55,725 bases of DNA, from contig NZ_SCFM01000043.1 in assembly GCF_004138295.1 (NCBI RefSeq), positions 1-55,725 on the forward strand. The letters are read 5' to 3'. The stretch comes from Ectobacillus funiculus. GTDB lineage: Bacteria; Bacillota; Bacilli; Bacillales; Bacillaceae_G. Below are positions 16,565 to 25,867 of the stretch, one piece after another. Both the position numbers and the translations under genes were made by a program. Each line of letters begins with the position of its first letter. Position 1 is the stretch's first letter. The notes under the pieces were generated by a model that saw only the letters and a list, made by a program, of their open reading frames with translations, made no database searches and was not told the origin of the DNA.

Positions 16565-17362
16565 CTAAATCACATATGATTCATACGATTTAAGAAGATA
16601 ACGTTCTATAAACTCAGCTAGTCCATCATTTTCGTGGTGTCCTGTAACAAAATTAGCCGCTGCTTTAACCTTTTCGCTAGCATTCCCCATTGCCACACCA
16701 ATACCGACATGGCGAAGCATCTCTATATCATTGGGTCCGTCTCCAATAGCTACGACTTCATTTGGACTAATTCGAAATTCGGTAAGTAGGCTTTTTATAC
16801 CAGACCATTTGGACACATTTGGAGCAACCATCTCAAACCCGTCATTCCAATCGATGACTTCTGCTTCCTTTTCAAACAAAGCAGATAATTCAGGACGTGG
16901 TGCACCTGTTCGAACACTATATTTAAGAACATCTTGATACTTTGCCTGTCTTAAATCTCCAATATACCGTGGCGGAACTTGTCCAACTTTTGTCCAATAA
17001 TCGATTTCTTCATTTGTTTCCTTACAATAAAGCCCGTTTGCTGTATGGATAATAACATTACAAGAACTTTCAGCGGTCAGATGGTGAAATCGTTCTTCGT
17101 TCAATCGGACGGTTTTCATTTGCATAACTCTTCCTGTCTCTGCATCGTGAATAGCGGCACCATTCAAACAGATCATCGGAGTTTGTAATCCAATTTCTTT
17201 ATGGTAGGGAGCGGTTACTTCATAGTGTCGACCAGTGGCTAGAAAAACTTTGACTCCCTGATTCATGAGCCTATAAATGGCTTCCATATTTCGGCGGGAA
17301 ATGTAGTTTGAGGCTTTTAGTAATGTACCATCCATATCAATAAATATTGCACGCACATTCAT
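16565..17362 (-). CDS. HAD-superfamily Cof-type phosphatase
   Basis: 265 residues. Motif I FIDMDGTLL carries the nucleophile D9 and acid D11. The C2-type cap lies in the middle, and motif IV is VVAIGDGPNDIEMLRHVGIG with VAMGNASEKVKAAANFVTG. This is the Cof/YkrA/YwpJ group of sugar-phosphate and flavin-phosphate phosphatases in the cytosol; the substrate is uncertain. The gene is monocistronic with GGAGGCAG before the ATG. Confidence 0.9.
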   Translation of the reverse strand: MNVRAIFIDMDGTLLKASNYISRRNMEAIYRLMNQGVKVFLATGRHYEVTAPYHKEIGLQTPMICLNGAAIHDAETGRVMQMKTVRLNEERFHHLTAESSCNVIIHTANGLYCKETNEEIDYWTKVGQVPPRYIGDLRQAKYQDVLKYSVRTGAPRPELSALFEKEAEVIDWNDGFEMVAPNVSKWSGIKSLLTEFRISPNEVVAIGDGPNDIEMLRHVGIGVAMGNASEKVKAAANFVTGHHENDGLAEFIERYLLKSYESYVI

Positions 17363-17539
17363 TTTTACTGCCTCCTCATTCGTTGTTAAATCAATCCTAT
17401 CATCTGAATATTAAATCACCGTAAACTCAGTGTATAGATTGAATGAAGTTTATCGGGAAGCAAAAGACAGTTCTCTGCAAGATAAAAATGTTATGCCATT
17501 AACTGGTTTTTGTGATAGCTATTTCTGAAACATATATTC

Positions 17540-17857
17540 TTATTCCTTTACTGCTTGCTGTTTGTTATTTACATAGTCTATAAAATCTCTTGCTTGTTGA
17601 AATTCCCCTTGCAGCTCTTTAGGGAGTCTCCCCACTTCAACAGGTAATGGTTTATTCCTGTCAAATTGATTTAGGGATTGGTATACCTCGATATAAATAT
17701 CCTGAACCAAATCATCTACATCTGTCCGTTCTTCTATGAGAAAATGGACAGTTTTATAAACATCTTGAATTGTTCTTTCATACAGCTCACCATATGCCTC
17801 TTTCTTACCTGATAAAGTGAGCTGAATGAGCTGGTCATATTCATTTTGGTTCTTCAC
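17540..17857 (-). pseudogene. ECF-type sigma factor truncated after region 2
   Basis: 105 residues. The first about 65 are a sigma-70 region 2 (AYGELYERTIQDVYKTVHFL, then TDVDDLVQDIYIEVYQSLNQ). The rest (VGRLPKELQGEFQQARDFID) does not look like region 4, the part that reads the -35 element. Normal ECF factors are about 170 to 190 residues. An internal deletion or fusion is likely, and the product should not direct promoters by itself. AGGAGGGATC precedes the start, so it may still be translated. Confidence 0.6.
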
Positions 17858-18000
17858 CTATGATCCCTCCTTGTCCTTTATACTATATATTGGTTAGAAA
17901 GGAAAATATCGTTCGATTTTTTGTTAGAGGTTCCAATAATAAAATATGAAGCATTAAAATAGTTGTTGGAAGAGAAATCCCTACTGTTCTTATGCCAAGA

Positions 18001-18028
18001 AAAACCAGCTCCTATTCTAGAGCTGGTT
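18001..18028 (-). terminator. Intrinsic terminator of the DUF3231 gene
   Basis: ACCAGCTC and GAGCTGGT form the stem. The minus strand continues into TTTTCTTGG. The block CCCTACTGTTCTTATGCC beyond it recurs near 50669. Confidence 0.7.
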
Positions 18029-18052
18029 AACATAAAATCAAAAAGCGGAAGT
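18025..18052 (-). other. Dif-like site, 6-bp centre
   Basis: Arms GGTTAACATAA and AAAGCGGAAGT around AATCAA, overlapping the terminator stem by a few bases and ending 18 bases from the DUF3231 stop. Confidence 0.8.
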
Positions 18053-18070
18053 TACATTATAACTCAATAT

Positions 18071-19069
18071 TCATTTATTTATGATTTTCCTATCATCCGC
18101 ATTAGGGGGTTGCTCCATCCAATTTTTTTTAATAATTAATTTACCGAAACTACCGTAAACCAGTAAATCATCTAAAATTGCTTTTTCACATTGTAGTGCA
18201 ATATCTGCTCTCATACTAGCAATCGCAGCAGAACCGTAATAAGATATTGCGGCAGCAAATAAAAAGCCTGAATGAAACAACATAAGTTTATCAGAAAAGG
18301 GTGCAACATTTGAGTTCGTTATTTCTGATTCAAACGTATGAGGTAAATGAAGGTCTTCTTTAAGTAATAATGTTGTAAATGTCCCAATATGTTTATTCGC
18401 TACATTAATACATTTTTCTAAAAACTTATTTACTCCTTTATCTGTACATACTTGTTTAAAGGCAATAAGACACCCTTTGGTGAGCAAACTTTTTTTCAAA
18501 TTAAAATATACATTACCACATTCAATAGCATTCATGGTTCTATGATTACCAAACACATCAGTCACATAATCAAGAGTGTTGATGAAATGAATTTTGTCTG
18601 GTGTTGAATAGTGTGGTGGTTTATCGAAAAGTTTTTTTGCCATGAGAATCTCAATGGATTGGTTATATAAGTTCATACTGTCAATATTACATTGGTAATA
18701 AAAATCTCTAATGTCTTGACGAATCGAAACAGTCAATGCCAAGCTGTAAGCCTGTCCTCCATGCATAGTCATAATGTGAATATAATTTAAGCAAAAAAGA
18801 TCAGTAAATAAAGGGGGCGCATCCAAATTAACATCTTCTTCACTAAACCCTTTAGGTACTGGAAAGTTTTCTTGATGAAACCACTCCTTCAACTTGTTTA
18901 TATGCTTTTCAGAAAGCTCATGAGCAGTTTGAAAAATTTTATGTATCTCAGGATCTTGAACGATCTTTAACATGTACTTGCTCATGCAGATTCCCATAGT
19001 CTCACGTATATAATGAGTCCATAAATTCGCAATTTCTGATGAGGTTAATCTATCGTTGTTTTGATTCAT
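18071..19069 (-). CDS. DUF3231 family protein
   Basis: 332 residues made of two tandem, ferritin-like helical repeats of about 165 residues each (EIANLWTHYIRETMGICMSK in the first; FNLKKSLLTKGCLIAFKQVC in the second). DUF3231 proteins are common in spore-forming Bacillaceae, often in several copies, and have been linked only loosely to sporulation. No catalytic motif is visible. AAGGTGAAAAA precedes the ATG. Monocistronic, with terminator and dif-like site at its 3' end. Confidence 0.85.
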   Translation of the reverse strand: MNQNNDRLTSSEIANLWTHYIRETMGICMSKYMLKIVQDPEIHKIFQTAHELSEKHINKLKEWFHQENFPVPKGFSEEDVNLDAPPLFTDLFCLNYIHIMTMHGGQAYSLALTVSIRQDIRDFYYQCNIDSMNLYNQSIEILMAKKLFDKPPHYSTPDKIHFINTLDYVTDVFGNHRTMNAIECGNVYFNLKKSLLTKGCLIAFKQVCTDKGVNKFLEKCINVANKHIGTFTTLLLKEDLHLPHTFESEITNSNVAPFSDKLMLFHSGFLFAAAISYYGSAAIASMRADIALQCEKAILDDLLVYGSFGKLIIKKNWMEQPPNADDRKIINK

Positions 19070-19161
19070 TTTTTCACCTTAGGATGTCGTAATTTAAGTT
19101 TATTGTCATCCGTTTTCCAAATATTATGTATGAACGCAATTAAGCTAAAAAAGGCTTAGCT

Positions 19162-19189
19162 TGTTTATATCATTTTCTAAAGAGGAAAT
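19162..19189 (-). other. Dif-like site, 6-bp centre (divergent)
   Basis: Arms TGTTTATATCA and AAAGAGGAAAT around TTTTCT. It follows an AAGCT/AGCTT hairpin. The spacing is exact but each arm has two to three changes. Confidence 0.5.
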
Positions 19190-19250
19190 CCAAAATTGAT
19201 AAGTTTTAGACATGCGAACGATTCGTCTGGAGCTTCTCTGTCGGCAAAAT

Positions 19251-19286
19251 AAAAAAAAGCATTGATCCTTACTGCTGAATCAATGC
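19251..19286 (-). terminator. Intrinsic terminator of the MmcQ/YjbR gene
   Basis: GCATTGAT pairs with ATCAATGC. The minus strand continues into eight Ts. Confidence 0.85.
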
Positions 19287-19288
19287 CT

Positions 19289-19645
19289 TCACTTATTGAA
19301 ATTAACTTTACTCTTACTTTTTTTAGTTAACATATAACTTTGTCTTATCATTTCGTAAATTTCTTCCTCTGGAACAGTACCGTCAAGAATTATCGAATTC
19401 CAATGGTCCTTATTAAGATGAAATGCTGGAACTACCGAAGTGTAAATCTGACGCCAGTAATCTAGAAAACCGGGTTCACACTTCACATTGATCCAAATAT
19501 GGTCATCTTTTTCAAAGATCCACGCAAACACTTTCTTGTTTTCTATGTGTCGCATTAATGTCCAATTCTTATCACGAAATGGATAATCTTCATATGTGTT
19601 ACCCATTCTTAAACAGTAACTGATAGCTTCCTCTCTCTTTTTCAT
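19289..19645 (-). CDS. MmcQ/YjbR family protein
   Basis: 118 residues of the MmcQ/YjbR (DUF661/CyaY-like) fold. Visible are YCLRMGNTYEDYPF at the start, a lysine-rich KVFAWIFEKDDHIWINVKCE strand region and a C-terminal NKDHWNSIILDGTVPEEEIY. The family binds DNA in at least one structural study; the cellular role is unknown. The stop lies 3 bases from the terminator stem. Monocistronic. Confidence 0.88.
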   Translation of the reverse strand: MKKREEAISYCLRMGNTYEDYPFRDKNWTLMRHIENKKVFAWIFEKDDHIWINVKCEPGFLDYWRQIYTSVVPAFHLNKDHWNSIILDGTVPEEEIYEMIRQSYMLTKKSKSKVNFNK

Positions 19646-19797
19646 TATTTACCTCTTCTCTAACATAAATGAATAAAGTCGCATCCTAAATTATAATCCT
19701 TGGACTCTTTATTGCACTGATCCGATTCATTTAGGTACATTCCTTCACAATCTCCAGCTATTTTAACATTAAATTACTTTCAGGAGGCGATTTAAAC

Positions 19798-20961
19798 ATG
19801 AAAAACATATGGATATTGAGTCTGGTTAGCTTTTTTACAGATATGGGAACCTATATGGTAACTCCTTTAATCCCAATTCTCCTTTCCTCATCGGGACCTT
19901 TTATTATTGGGATGATTGATGGATTATCAGAGAGCCTAGCAAGTGTTTTGAAATTTTTCTCTGGTCGGCGTTCAGATTTTCTGAAAAATAGAAAAGGCCT
20001 TGCTGTAGTTGGGTATGGTTTATCCGGTTTAGGAAGAGTATTCTTAATTATTTCAAGTTCTTGGGTCAGTGTTTTCATATGGAAACTTATCGATCGTACT
20101 GGAAAAGGCATTCGAACAGCCCCGAGAGATGCATTTATATCTGAGGCTGGAGGAAAAAAAAAGCAAGGAAGGGCTTTTGGATTCCATCAAATGATGGATA
20201 TGTTAGGTGCTTCTATCGGAATTGGAGCTGCTTATTTTATATTACAAGCCAATGAAAATCAGAACTTCAATGATGTTTTTCTTTATTCCTTAATTCCTGT
20301 AATTATTGGTTGGGTACTGCTATGGAGTATCAAGGAAAGAAAACATGAACCGGTAGTAAAGGAAATTCCAACCACCACAATTCCGAAACTTGACTGGAAA
20401 CTTTTAAATCCGAATGTAAAAAAATTAATGTTTATTGTACTTCTCTTCACCATTGTTAATTCATCAAATTCGTTTCTTTTACTAAGAGCAGCAGATTTAG
20501 GGGTTTCTACTAATAATGTTCTATTATTATATCTACTCTTTCATCTTATCGCGTCTTCTTTTTCATATATTTCTGGAGTATTTTCAGACCGATTCGGTCG
20601 AAGAGGTCTACTAACTGTGGGATATGCGTTATATGGATTTGTATATATTGGATTTGCAGAAGCAAATACAACGATTGGCCTCATTATTCTCTTTACGTTT
20701 TATGGGCTGTATTCAGCTTTTACTAAAGGGGTCGAAAAGGCGTTAGTTGCTGATTTAGCAAATCCAGAAAATAAAGGAACTGCACTTGGTTTTTATGCTA
20801 TGATTACGGGTATTGGTCTATTTCCGGCCTCTTTGCTTACAGGTTGGTTATGGCAGATATTTGGTGCTGAAGTTTCATTCATTATAAATGGAGTCATCGC
20901 TATCATTGCATCTATTTTGTTATTTAGAACGCTCTCTTTTAACGTAAGAAAAGCAACATAG
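19798..20961 (+). CDS. Major facilitator superfamily transporter
   Basis: 387 residues with 12 predicted helices. Features are a conserved loop RRSDFLKNRKGLAVVGYGLS (MFS motif A-like), KLIDRTGKGIRTAPRDAFIS, and the second-half counterpart SDRFGRRGLLTVGYALYG. The RTGKGIR.PRDA signature belongs to a drug/metabolite MFS subgroup. The substrate is unknown. AGGAGG lies 9 bases before the ATG. It stands alone between convergent terminators. Confidence 0.9.
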   Translation: MKNIWILSLVSFFTDMGTYMVTPLIPILLSSSGPFIIGMIDGLSESLASVLKFFSGRRSDFLKNRKGLAVVGYGLSGLGRVFLIISSSWVSVFIWKLIDRTGKGIRTAPRDAFISEAGGKKKQGRAFGFHQMMDMLGASIGIGAAYFILQANENQNFNDVFLYSLIPVIIGWVLLWSIKERKHEPVVKEIPTTTIPKLDWKLLNPNVKKLMFIVLLFTIVNSSNSFLLLRAADLGVSTNNVLLLYLLFHLIASSFSYISGVFSDRFGRRGLLTVGYALYGFVYIGFAEANTTIGLIILFTFYGLYSAFTKGVEKALVADLANPENKGTALGFYAMITGIGLFPASLLTGWLWQIFGAEVSFIINGVIAIIASILLFRTLSFNVRKAT

Positions 20962-21398
20962 AACATAAATGATGGAGTAGCATGTTTACATATACGAGGC
21001 TATCCTTGTATGCCGTAATACATAAAACGTTTCACGTTTATGGATAGTATAATCTTAATAAGACTAACTAATAAGCTGAATAAAGATAACCGAATAGTGT
21101 ACGAGGGTAAAAAGGATATTCTAAAAAAGCCGATTTTCTTACTCTAAGAAAAAATCGGCTCTTACTTTGCTAAGTTGATTGCAATGAACGAAGAAATTCC
21201 AATGTTATCATATCGTTTACATTAAATCGATATTCTCCAAGAAAGTTTATATGCTCTCATCCCAGTGGTGAAATATGTTTTAGCAATTCCTCATTGAAAT
21301 TATATTTACTCTTTATATGAGTTTTATTCTTTTGGTTTAGGGGATCCCTTCCAACCAAGTTACATAAAGTCTTGATAGGCATGAAGACGGGATCCCAA
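20962..21398. other. Intergenic region between MFS and pssA
   Basis: Holds the bidirectional terminator 21124-21164. A lone XerD-like half (TGTTTACATAT near 20983) and a weak match near 21360 (AGTTACATAA) lack a second arm. No ORF. Confidence 0.45.
21124..21164. terminator. Bidirectional terminator
   Basis: AAAAAAGCCGATTTT pairs with AAAATCGGCTCTTA around a TTACTCTAAG loop. Confidence 0.8.
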
Positions 21399-21890
21399 TT
21401 AAAGTTTTTTAAACCTAATTGGACTTACCATTAGGAGAGCGAGGATTAAGGTAATCCATGCATTGCTATATGAAAAAAATCCCATACCAGCCAATGGCAA
21501 TCCAGCAGCTGGAATAGGTAATCCCTTAAAATATCCAATGGTTGGTTTAACACTAAATTTAGCTAATCTTAAAACCCCCATCGTTGGGAAAAGGATAAAT
21601 GCCAAAGAAGTAAAAATAGATGGTGCTGCTATCGAATGAAATAGAAGTGCAGGAGCAACTCCGAAACTAACAATATCTGCTAAGGAATCCAATTCTACTC
21701 CAAACTCACTGTTCACTTTTAATTTTCTCGCAATCCTTCCGTCCAGAAGATCTAAAACAGCCGAAAAGAAAATAAAAATGGATGCCAACTCTAAAAGCCC
21801 ACTCATATTCAAGGTAATTGAAAAAACGCCGCATAATAAATTTCCGATCGTAAATAAATTGGGTACAGCTTTTACTATCTGATTGAACAA
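21399..21890 (-). CDS. pssA: CDP-diacylglycerol-serine O-phosphatidyltransferase
   Basis: 163 residues, membrane-embedded. The CDP-alcohol phosphotransferase signature is complete: D47-LL-D50G-RI-AR-8-G64-3-D68-3-D72. It condenses CDP-diacylglycerol with serine to give phosphatidylserine, the precursor of phosphatidylethanolamine. B. subtilis PssA is 177 residues, so this one is slightly short at the C-terminus. The start is a TTG behind a long G tract (AGGGGGGGGCAACC). The usual partner psd is not next to it, although a DedA protein gene is 2.4 kb away. Confidence 0.9.
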   Translation of the reverse strand: MFNQIVKAVPNLFTIGNLLCGVFSITLNMSGLLELASIFIFFSAVLDLLDGRIARKLKVNSEFGVELDSLADIVSFGVAPALLFHSIAAPSIFTSLAFILFPTMGVLRLAKFSVKPTIGYFKGLPIPAAGLPLAGMGFFSYSNAWITLILALLMVSPIRFKKL

Positions 21891-22016
21891 GGTTGCCCCC
21901 CCCTAAGTTGATCAAACTTCCCATTTATGTAGCATTTTCTATATATTCTTCCGTTATTCTTAAAATACACGATATAGAATGAAAAAATTTTGCTCTCCCT
22001 GCACAAATTCCGACAA

Positions 22017-22060
22017 GAAAAAAGCTGATTTCCTGTATGTTAAGGAAAGCCGGCTTTTCA
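22017..22060 (-). terminator. Intrinsic terminator of the two-component operon
   Basis: AAAGCTGATTTCCT pairs with AAGGAAAGCCGGCTTT. The minus strand ends in TTTTTTCTT. Confidence 0.8.
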
Positions 22061-22139
22061 TTATTCTAATTGTTGTATTCCTCATCATGATACTCAAAAA
22101 ATCCATGATATTGGAACCTGACCGCTCGATTGTTTTATA

Positions 22140-23546
22140 CTAGGAAGCGGGTATAAACAATTCCACTTCTGTTCCTTTGCCTTCTTCACTTCGTATCTTA
22201 ATTTCTCCCTTATGTTGTTTCATAATATTTTTTGCGATAGCCAGTCCCAATCCCGTCCCTCCTGTTTCTCGACTTCTTGCTTTATCTACTCGGTAAAATC
22301 GTTCAAAAATATGTTTTATTTCCTTATTAGGTATACCAATACCATAATCTTTTACTCGTATCACAACATCGTCTTCATTCTGTTCCAAAAACATTTCAAT
22401 TTTGTCAGAACTATATTTAATGGCATTATCGAGCAATATGATGATAACTTGTTTGATCTTTAGCTCATCTGCCTTAACAATGATAGGATCTTGACTGTAC
22501 TGAAATATAAATTCTCTTTTATACACATTTCTAAATTGTTGTAGAATGCTTTGGCATAACGATATCAAATCCAATGCTTTTATTTCTAAAATCATTTCTT
22601 TTTCTGACGCGGCTAAATCCAGTAATGCTTCTGCCATTCTTTGCATTCGAGTTGCTTCTGCATGAATTGCCTCAATTGCTTCTACTGTTATTTCTTCGTT
22701 TTGTATGCCGCGTCTTCTTATTAAGTTGGCGTAACTTCTAATGACTGTAAGAGGAGTTTTTAGTTCGTGAGAGGCATCCGAAATAAACTGTTTTTGTTTT
22801 TCTGAATTTTCCTGTAGCCTCTTAATCATGAGATTGAATGTTGTAGCTAGCTTTTCAAGTTCATCTCTTGTTCGATTATGAATCATGATTGTTTTTGGAA
22901 CGCCACTGCGTTCAATATCTTCCATGGTTTGAATCATATTTGCGATAGGCCGCATAATAATATTTGATAACCATCTTCCCCCCAGCAACGACAATACAAC
23001 TGCAATCACAGTACAAAATGCTAAAATAGTCACCAAAATGTCTTTGCTCATTTCGAGCCCCATCAGTCTTTCACCTATCTCCAATGTTCCTATTACGTGC
23101 TTATGAGACATAATCGGAACACGGACGATTAAAACTTGTTCTTCTCCTCCCTCATCTCGAATTGTGCGCAATTGTGATCCTGACTTACTAGAAAATTTGT
23201 ATTTAATCTTTTTAGCTAAATCCTTATCGCTTATTGCCTGATTTGTAACCTTAGAATCGGGACTTACAATTCGTATAAAAGAGTGTTCAGTTAAGTAAGA
23301 TTTCAATCTGTCTTCTGGCAGCGTCGTTGCATTTTGTGTATGAAGTTCTTGTATAATATCATTCATTTTTTGAAGCAGCACGTTTTTCTCCATATTCACA
23401 GTCGTTGTCATAAAAGAAAAGAATACAACAACGTTTATAATCAGTAATATACAAAATAGCCAAGCTGTCGTTAACAAATTGATTTTTGTTGTAATTTTCA
23501 TTTTCCAAGCTGTCGTTAACAAATTGATTTTTGTTGTGACTTTCAT
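22140..23546 (-). CDS. Sensor histidine kinase with duplicated N-terminus
   Basis: 468 residues. Two membrane helices (about 27-47 and 170-192) enclose an extracellular sensor of about 120 residues. HAMP follows, then the H-box FISDASHELKTPLTVIRSYA with the phosphorylated His, N-box VIILLDNAIKYSS, and G-boxes VKDYGIGIPNKE and GGTGLGLAIAKNIMKQHKGE. It belongs to the class I EnvZ/PhoR-type kinases of the YkoH group. The first 15 codons are a tandem copy of codons 16-30 (TTKINLLTTAW occurs twice). The response regulator gene ends 2 bases upstream. The ligand is unknown; neighbours suggest envelope stress. Confidence 0.93.
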   Translation of the reverse strand: MKVTTKINLLTTAWKMKITTKINLLTTAWLFCILLIINVVVFFSFMTTTVNMEKNVLLQKMNDIIQELHTQNATTLPEDRLKSYLTEHSFIRIVSPDSKVTNQAISDKDLAKKIKYKFSSKSGSQLRTIRDEGGEEQVLIVRVPIMSHKHVIGTLEIGERLMGLEMSKDILVTILAFCTVIAVVLSLLGGRWLSNIIMRPIANMIQTMEDIERSGVPKTIMIHNRTRDELEKLATTFNLMIKRLQENSEKQKQFISDASHELKTPLTVIRSYANLIRRRGIQNEEITVEAIEAIHAEATRMQRMAEALLDLAASEKEMILEIKALDLISLCQSILQQFRNVYKREFIFQYSQDPIIVKADELKIKQVIIILLDNAIKYSSDKIEMFLEQNEDDVVIRVKDYGIGIPNKEIKHIFERFYRVDKARSRETGGTGLGLAIAKNIMKQHKGEIKIRSEEGKGTEVELFIPAS

Positions 23547-23549
23547 TTT
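23460..23549. repeat. 45-bp tandem duplication at the kinase 5' end
   Basis: Unit 23460-23504 and unit 23505-23549 differ at only two bases. The upstream unit carries the ribosome-binding site, so the original start is now internal Met16. Confidence 0.95.
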
Positions 23550-24240
23550 AGTTCTCCCTTATGGCATATCCTACTCCTCGGATTGTCTGAATTAATGGAG
23601 GAGAAAACTCCTCGTCTATCTTCTTTCTAAGATGCCGAATATACACGTCGATTACGTTCGTTTCACCTTCGTATTCATATCCCCAGACGTGCATAAGAAT
23701 ACCTTCACGCGTTACAATCTTATTTTTATTAGTAAGTAAGTACACTAATAAATCGTATTCTTTCGGAGTTAGCGAAATGGATATTCCGCTTCTTTCCACT
23801 TCTCTCGTCTCGGTATTTATAACTAAATCAGCAATTGATAAAAGAGGTGTCTCATTACTTGATTTAACAGATAAAGTATTATGCCGAATAGAGGAGCGTA
23901 CTCGAGCAAGCAATTCCTCAATTTCAAAGGGCTTTGTAACATAATCATTTGCCCCTTGATCCAAGCCCATCACTTTATCTAATGTTGTATTCCGAGCTGT
24001 TAAAAGGATTACTGGTATATTGACCTCTGCCTTCCTTAATCGTCGCAACATCTCTATGCCGCTCAATTCTGGTAACATTACGTCTAACAAGATTAGATCT
24101 AAGTTTGCGTGTAGGGCTACCTCTAATCCTGATTTCCCATCATGCTCTACTAATACGTCATACCCTTCATACTCAAGCTCTAACTTCAAAACCCTTGCTA
24201 TTTGTACTTCATCTTCTACAACTAAAATACGTTTACTCAT
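23548..24240 (-). CDS. OmpR/PhoB-family response regulator
   Basis: 230 residues. The receiver domain has acidic pair VVEDE, phosphoacceptor D53 in LILLDVMLP, T in LLTARN and K in TKPFEIEELLAR. The C-terminal winged helix (ISLTPKEYDLLVYLLTNKNK, then VIDVYIRHLRKKIDEEF and RGVGYAI) binds DNA. It pairs with the downstream kinase, nearest to YkoG/YkoH-type systems. Its probable targets include this operon and the divergent BcrC-like gene, by position only. Confidence 0.94.
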   Translation of the reverse strand: MSKRILVVEDEVQIARVLKLELEYEGYDVLVEHDGKSGLEVALHANLDLILLDVMLPELSGIEMLRRLRKAEVNIPVILLTARNTTLDKVMGLDQGANDYVTKPFEIEELLARVRSSIRHNTLSVKSSNETPLLSIADLVINTETREVERSGISISLTPKEYDLLVYLLTNKNKIVTREGILMHVWGYEYEGETNVIDVYIRHLRKKIDEEFSPPLIQTIRGVGYAIREN

Positions 24241-24301
24241 AATCTCCTCTCCTTTCCGTAGTCATTACTCGGCATGTCCATACGAGTACGTTCTATTTGT
24301 T

Positions 24302-25594
24302 CTATATTACTTGTTTATTTACTGCAAGGCGTAGCATCTCAAACAACAAAAAGTTTAAAAACATCCATACTGCACCATATACATATCCTCCTACGATATC
24401 GCTTGGAAGTACAGGATAAAGCGCAACGTTCGCGATAGCTATATATAATAAAATTAAGATACCTAAGATGGGACCAATAAATTGTATATACGTATTCTTC
24501 AGATGGCGTAGCATGAGAAATAAGCAAGTGCCATACACAATGATAGTAATAGTTGCTTTCTCGTCCGGAAAAGCAGCAGAGCGAGTTGCGGCCTCTTTCC
24601 CGATAAAATGAAAATAGGACAGTCCACGTAAAATCGCATTATGATATAGTTGCGCCCCGAGTATAGCGGTAGTAAGTAGAAGGATTTCAATCCATCTATT
24701 TTGTCCTTTCCTCCAAATAGCTATTATCGTAATCATGATTAGAACACTAAGTGCAATAAGGGATTGTAACATCAGAAATCTGCTCATACTGCTGATCCAT
24801 CCTGTTTGAAATACAGAATGAACAATATACACAGTAACCTCGTTAAACTGAGTAAATTCATTGTATAAGTAATCCTGCGCAAGCCCGAGCATTAGGATAA
24901 TCATTCCTAGTAAGACCAATGTAAGGGCGATCAGGAAAACTTCGGTTGCCCGGACAGTTCGAAAGTAAGAATGGATTCTGTTAAACATTCGTACGAAGAA
25001 GCTTTTGATTTGGTTCTTATAAAACCGATAAGCTAGTAACACCCCTAAAATGAATACGAATAGAAGGATAATGATGATCAAATAGTGACCGGCCGATTTA
25101 TGAAAGTCCTCCCAGCGCGGTCCTAATATTTTCCCGAGTGTAATAAAGCAAAATCCCCATAAACTCGCTCCTATATAAGCAGGAATAAAAAAGGTTAGAT
25201 ACGGCATTTTCGAAATACCTGATACGTACCCTGTAAAGTGTCGAATCCCAGGAATAAAATATGCAAACAACAATAATTTACTTCCAGACCGTTCCATCCA
25301 AACGGCTGTTTTGTCGTATCTTTTAGGACCCAAGTGAACGTACTTCCCGTACTTCTCAATAAGTCTATACCCACCCATTCTTCCAATCCAATATGTGATT
25401 GTAATTCCGATCCCTCCTGAAGCGATCGCTGTTAAAAGAGCCAAGGTATAACTCATTTTTCCTTGAAACACGAAGTAACCGGCATAACTCATAAAGAACT
25501 CACCTGAAACGGGAATTGCAATAAGTTCAAGCACGATTACTGCAAATAAAATAGGATAGCTATGATGCTCAAATATCGAAATAAAATGTTCCAT
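24302..25594 (-). CDS. DedA protein fused to a catalytically degenerate PAP2 domain
   Basis: 430 residues. Residues 1-175 are DedA: E32 in IPVSGEFFMSYAGYF, FIPGIRHFTGYVSGISKM with R118, then FFIPAYIGASLWG. Residues about 210-425 have the helix pattern of a PAP2 phosphatase, but motif 2, normally PSGH, reads FPDEKA, and motif 3, normally SRxxxGxHYPSD, reads VALYPVLPSD. Both catalytic His residues are absent. DedA proteins of the UptA type flip undecaprenyl phosphate. It heads the DedA-regulator-kinase operon and is divergent from an intact PAP2 enzyme, so a role in lipid-carrier recycling is likely. Confidence 0.88.
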   Translation of the reverse strand: MEHFISIFEHHSYPILFAVIVLELIAIPVSGEFFMSYAGYFVFQGKMSYTLALLTAIASGGIGITITYWIGRMGGYRLIEKYGKYVHLGPKRYDKTAVWMERSGSKLLLFAYFIPGIRHFTGYVSGISKMPYLTFFIPAYIGASLWGFCFITLGKILGPRWEDFHKSAGHYLIIIILLFVFILGVLLAYRFYKNQIKSFFVRMFNRIHSYFRTVRATEVFLIALTLVLLGMIILMLGLAQDYLYNEFTQFNEVTVYIVHSVFQTGWISSMSRFLMLQSLIALSVLIMITIIAIWRKGQNRWIEILLLTTAILGAQLYHNAILRGLSYFHFIGKEAATRSAAFPDEKATITIIVYGTCLFLMLRHLKNTYIQFIGPILGILILLYIAIANVALYPVLPSDIVGGYVYGAVWMFLNFLLFEMLRLAVNKQVI

Positions 25595-25867
25595 GTTACT
25601 CCTCCGTGCCTGATTTTTTTCTTTCGTCCTTCACCTTTTAAGTAACAAAGGAAGCTTTGCATTTACAAATTGGTTATCATTTGATTTTTGCCTCCATTGT
25701 TAAACCACTATAGCACTGTACTCTCCTTTATTTTTCTTTTTAATTGATTTTTAATGTAATTTTTAGAGGATGTTCAGGTTGCCCCAATATACTGAACACA
25801 TACATGTTTTGGGTCAATTTGGTTTTATATGAGGGACCAAAACCTTATAAGAAAGGAGACAAATAAT

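Noticed and set aside
20983-21385. XerD-like half sites at 20983 (TGTTTACATAT) and 21363 (AGTTACATAA)
   Set aside because: No XerC-like arm at the required distance, so they were not counted as dif-like sites.
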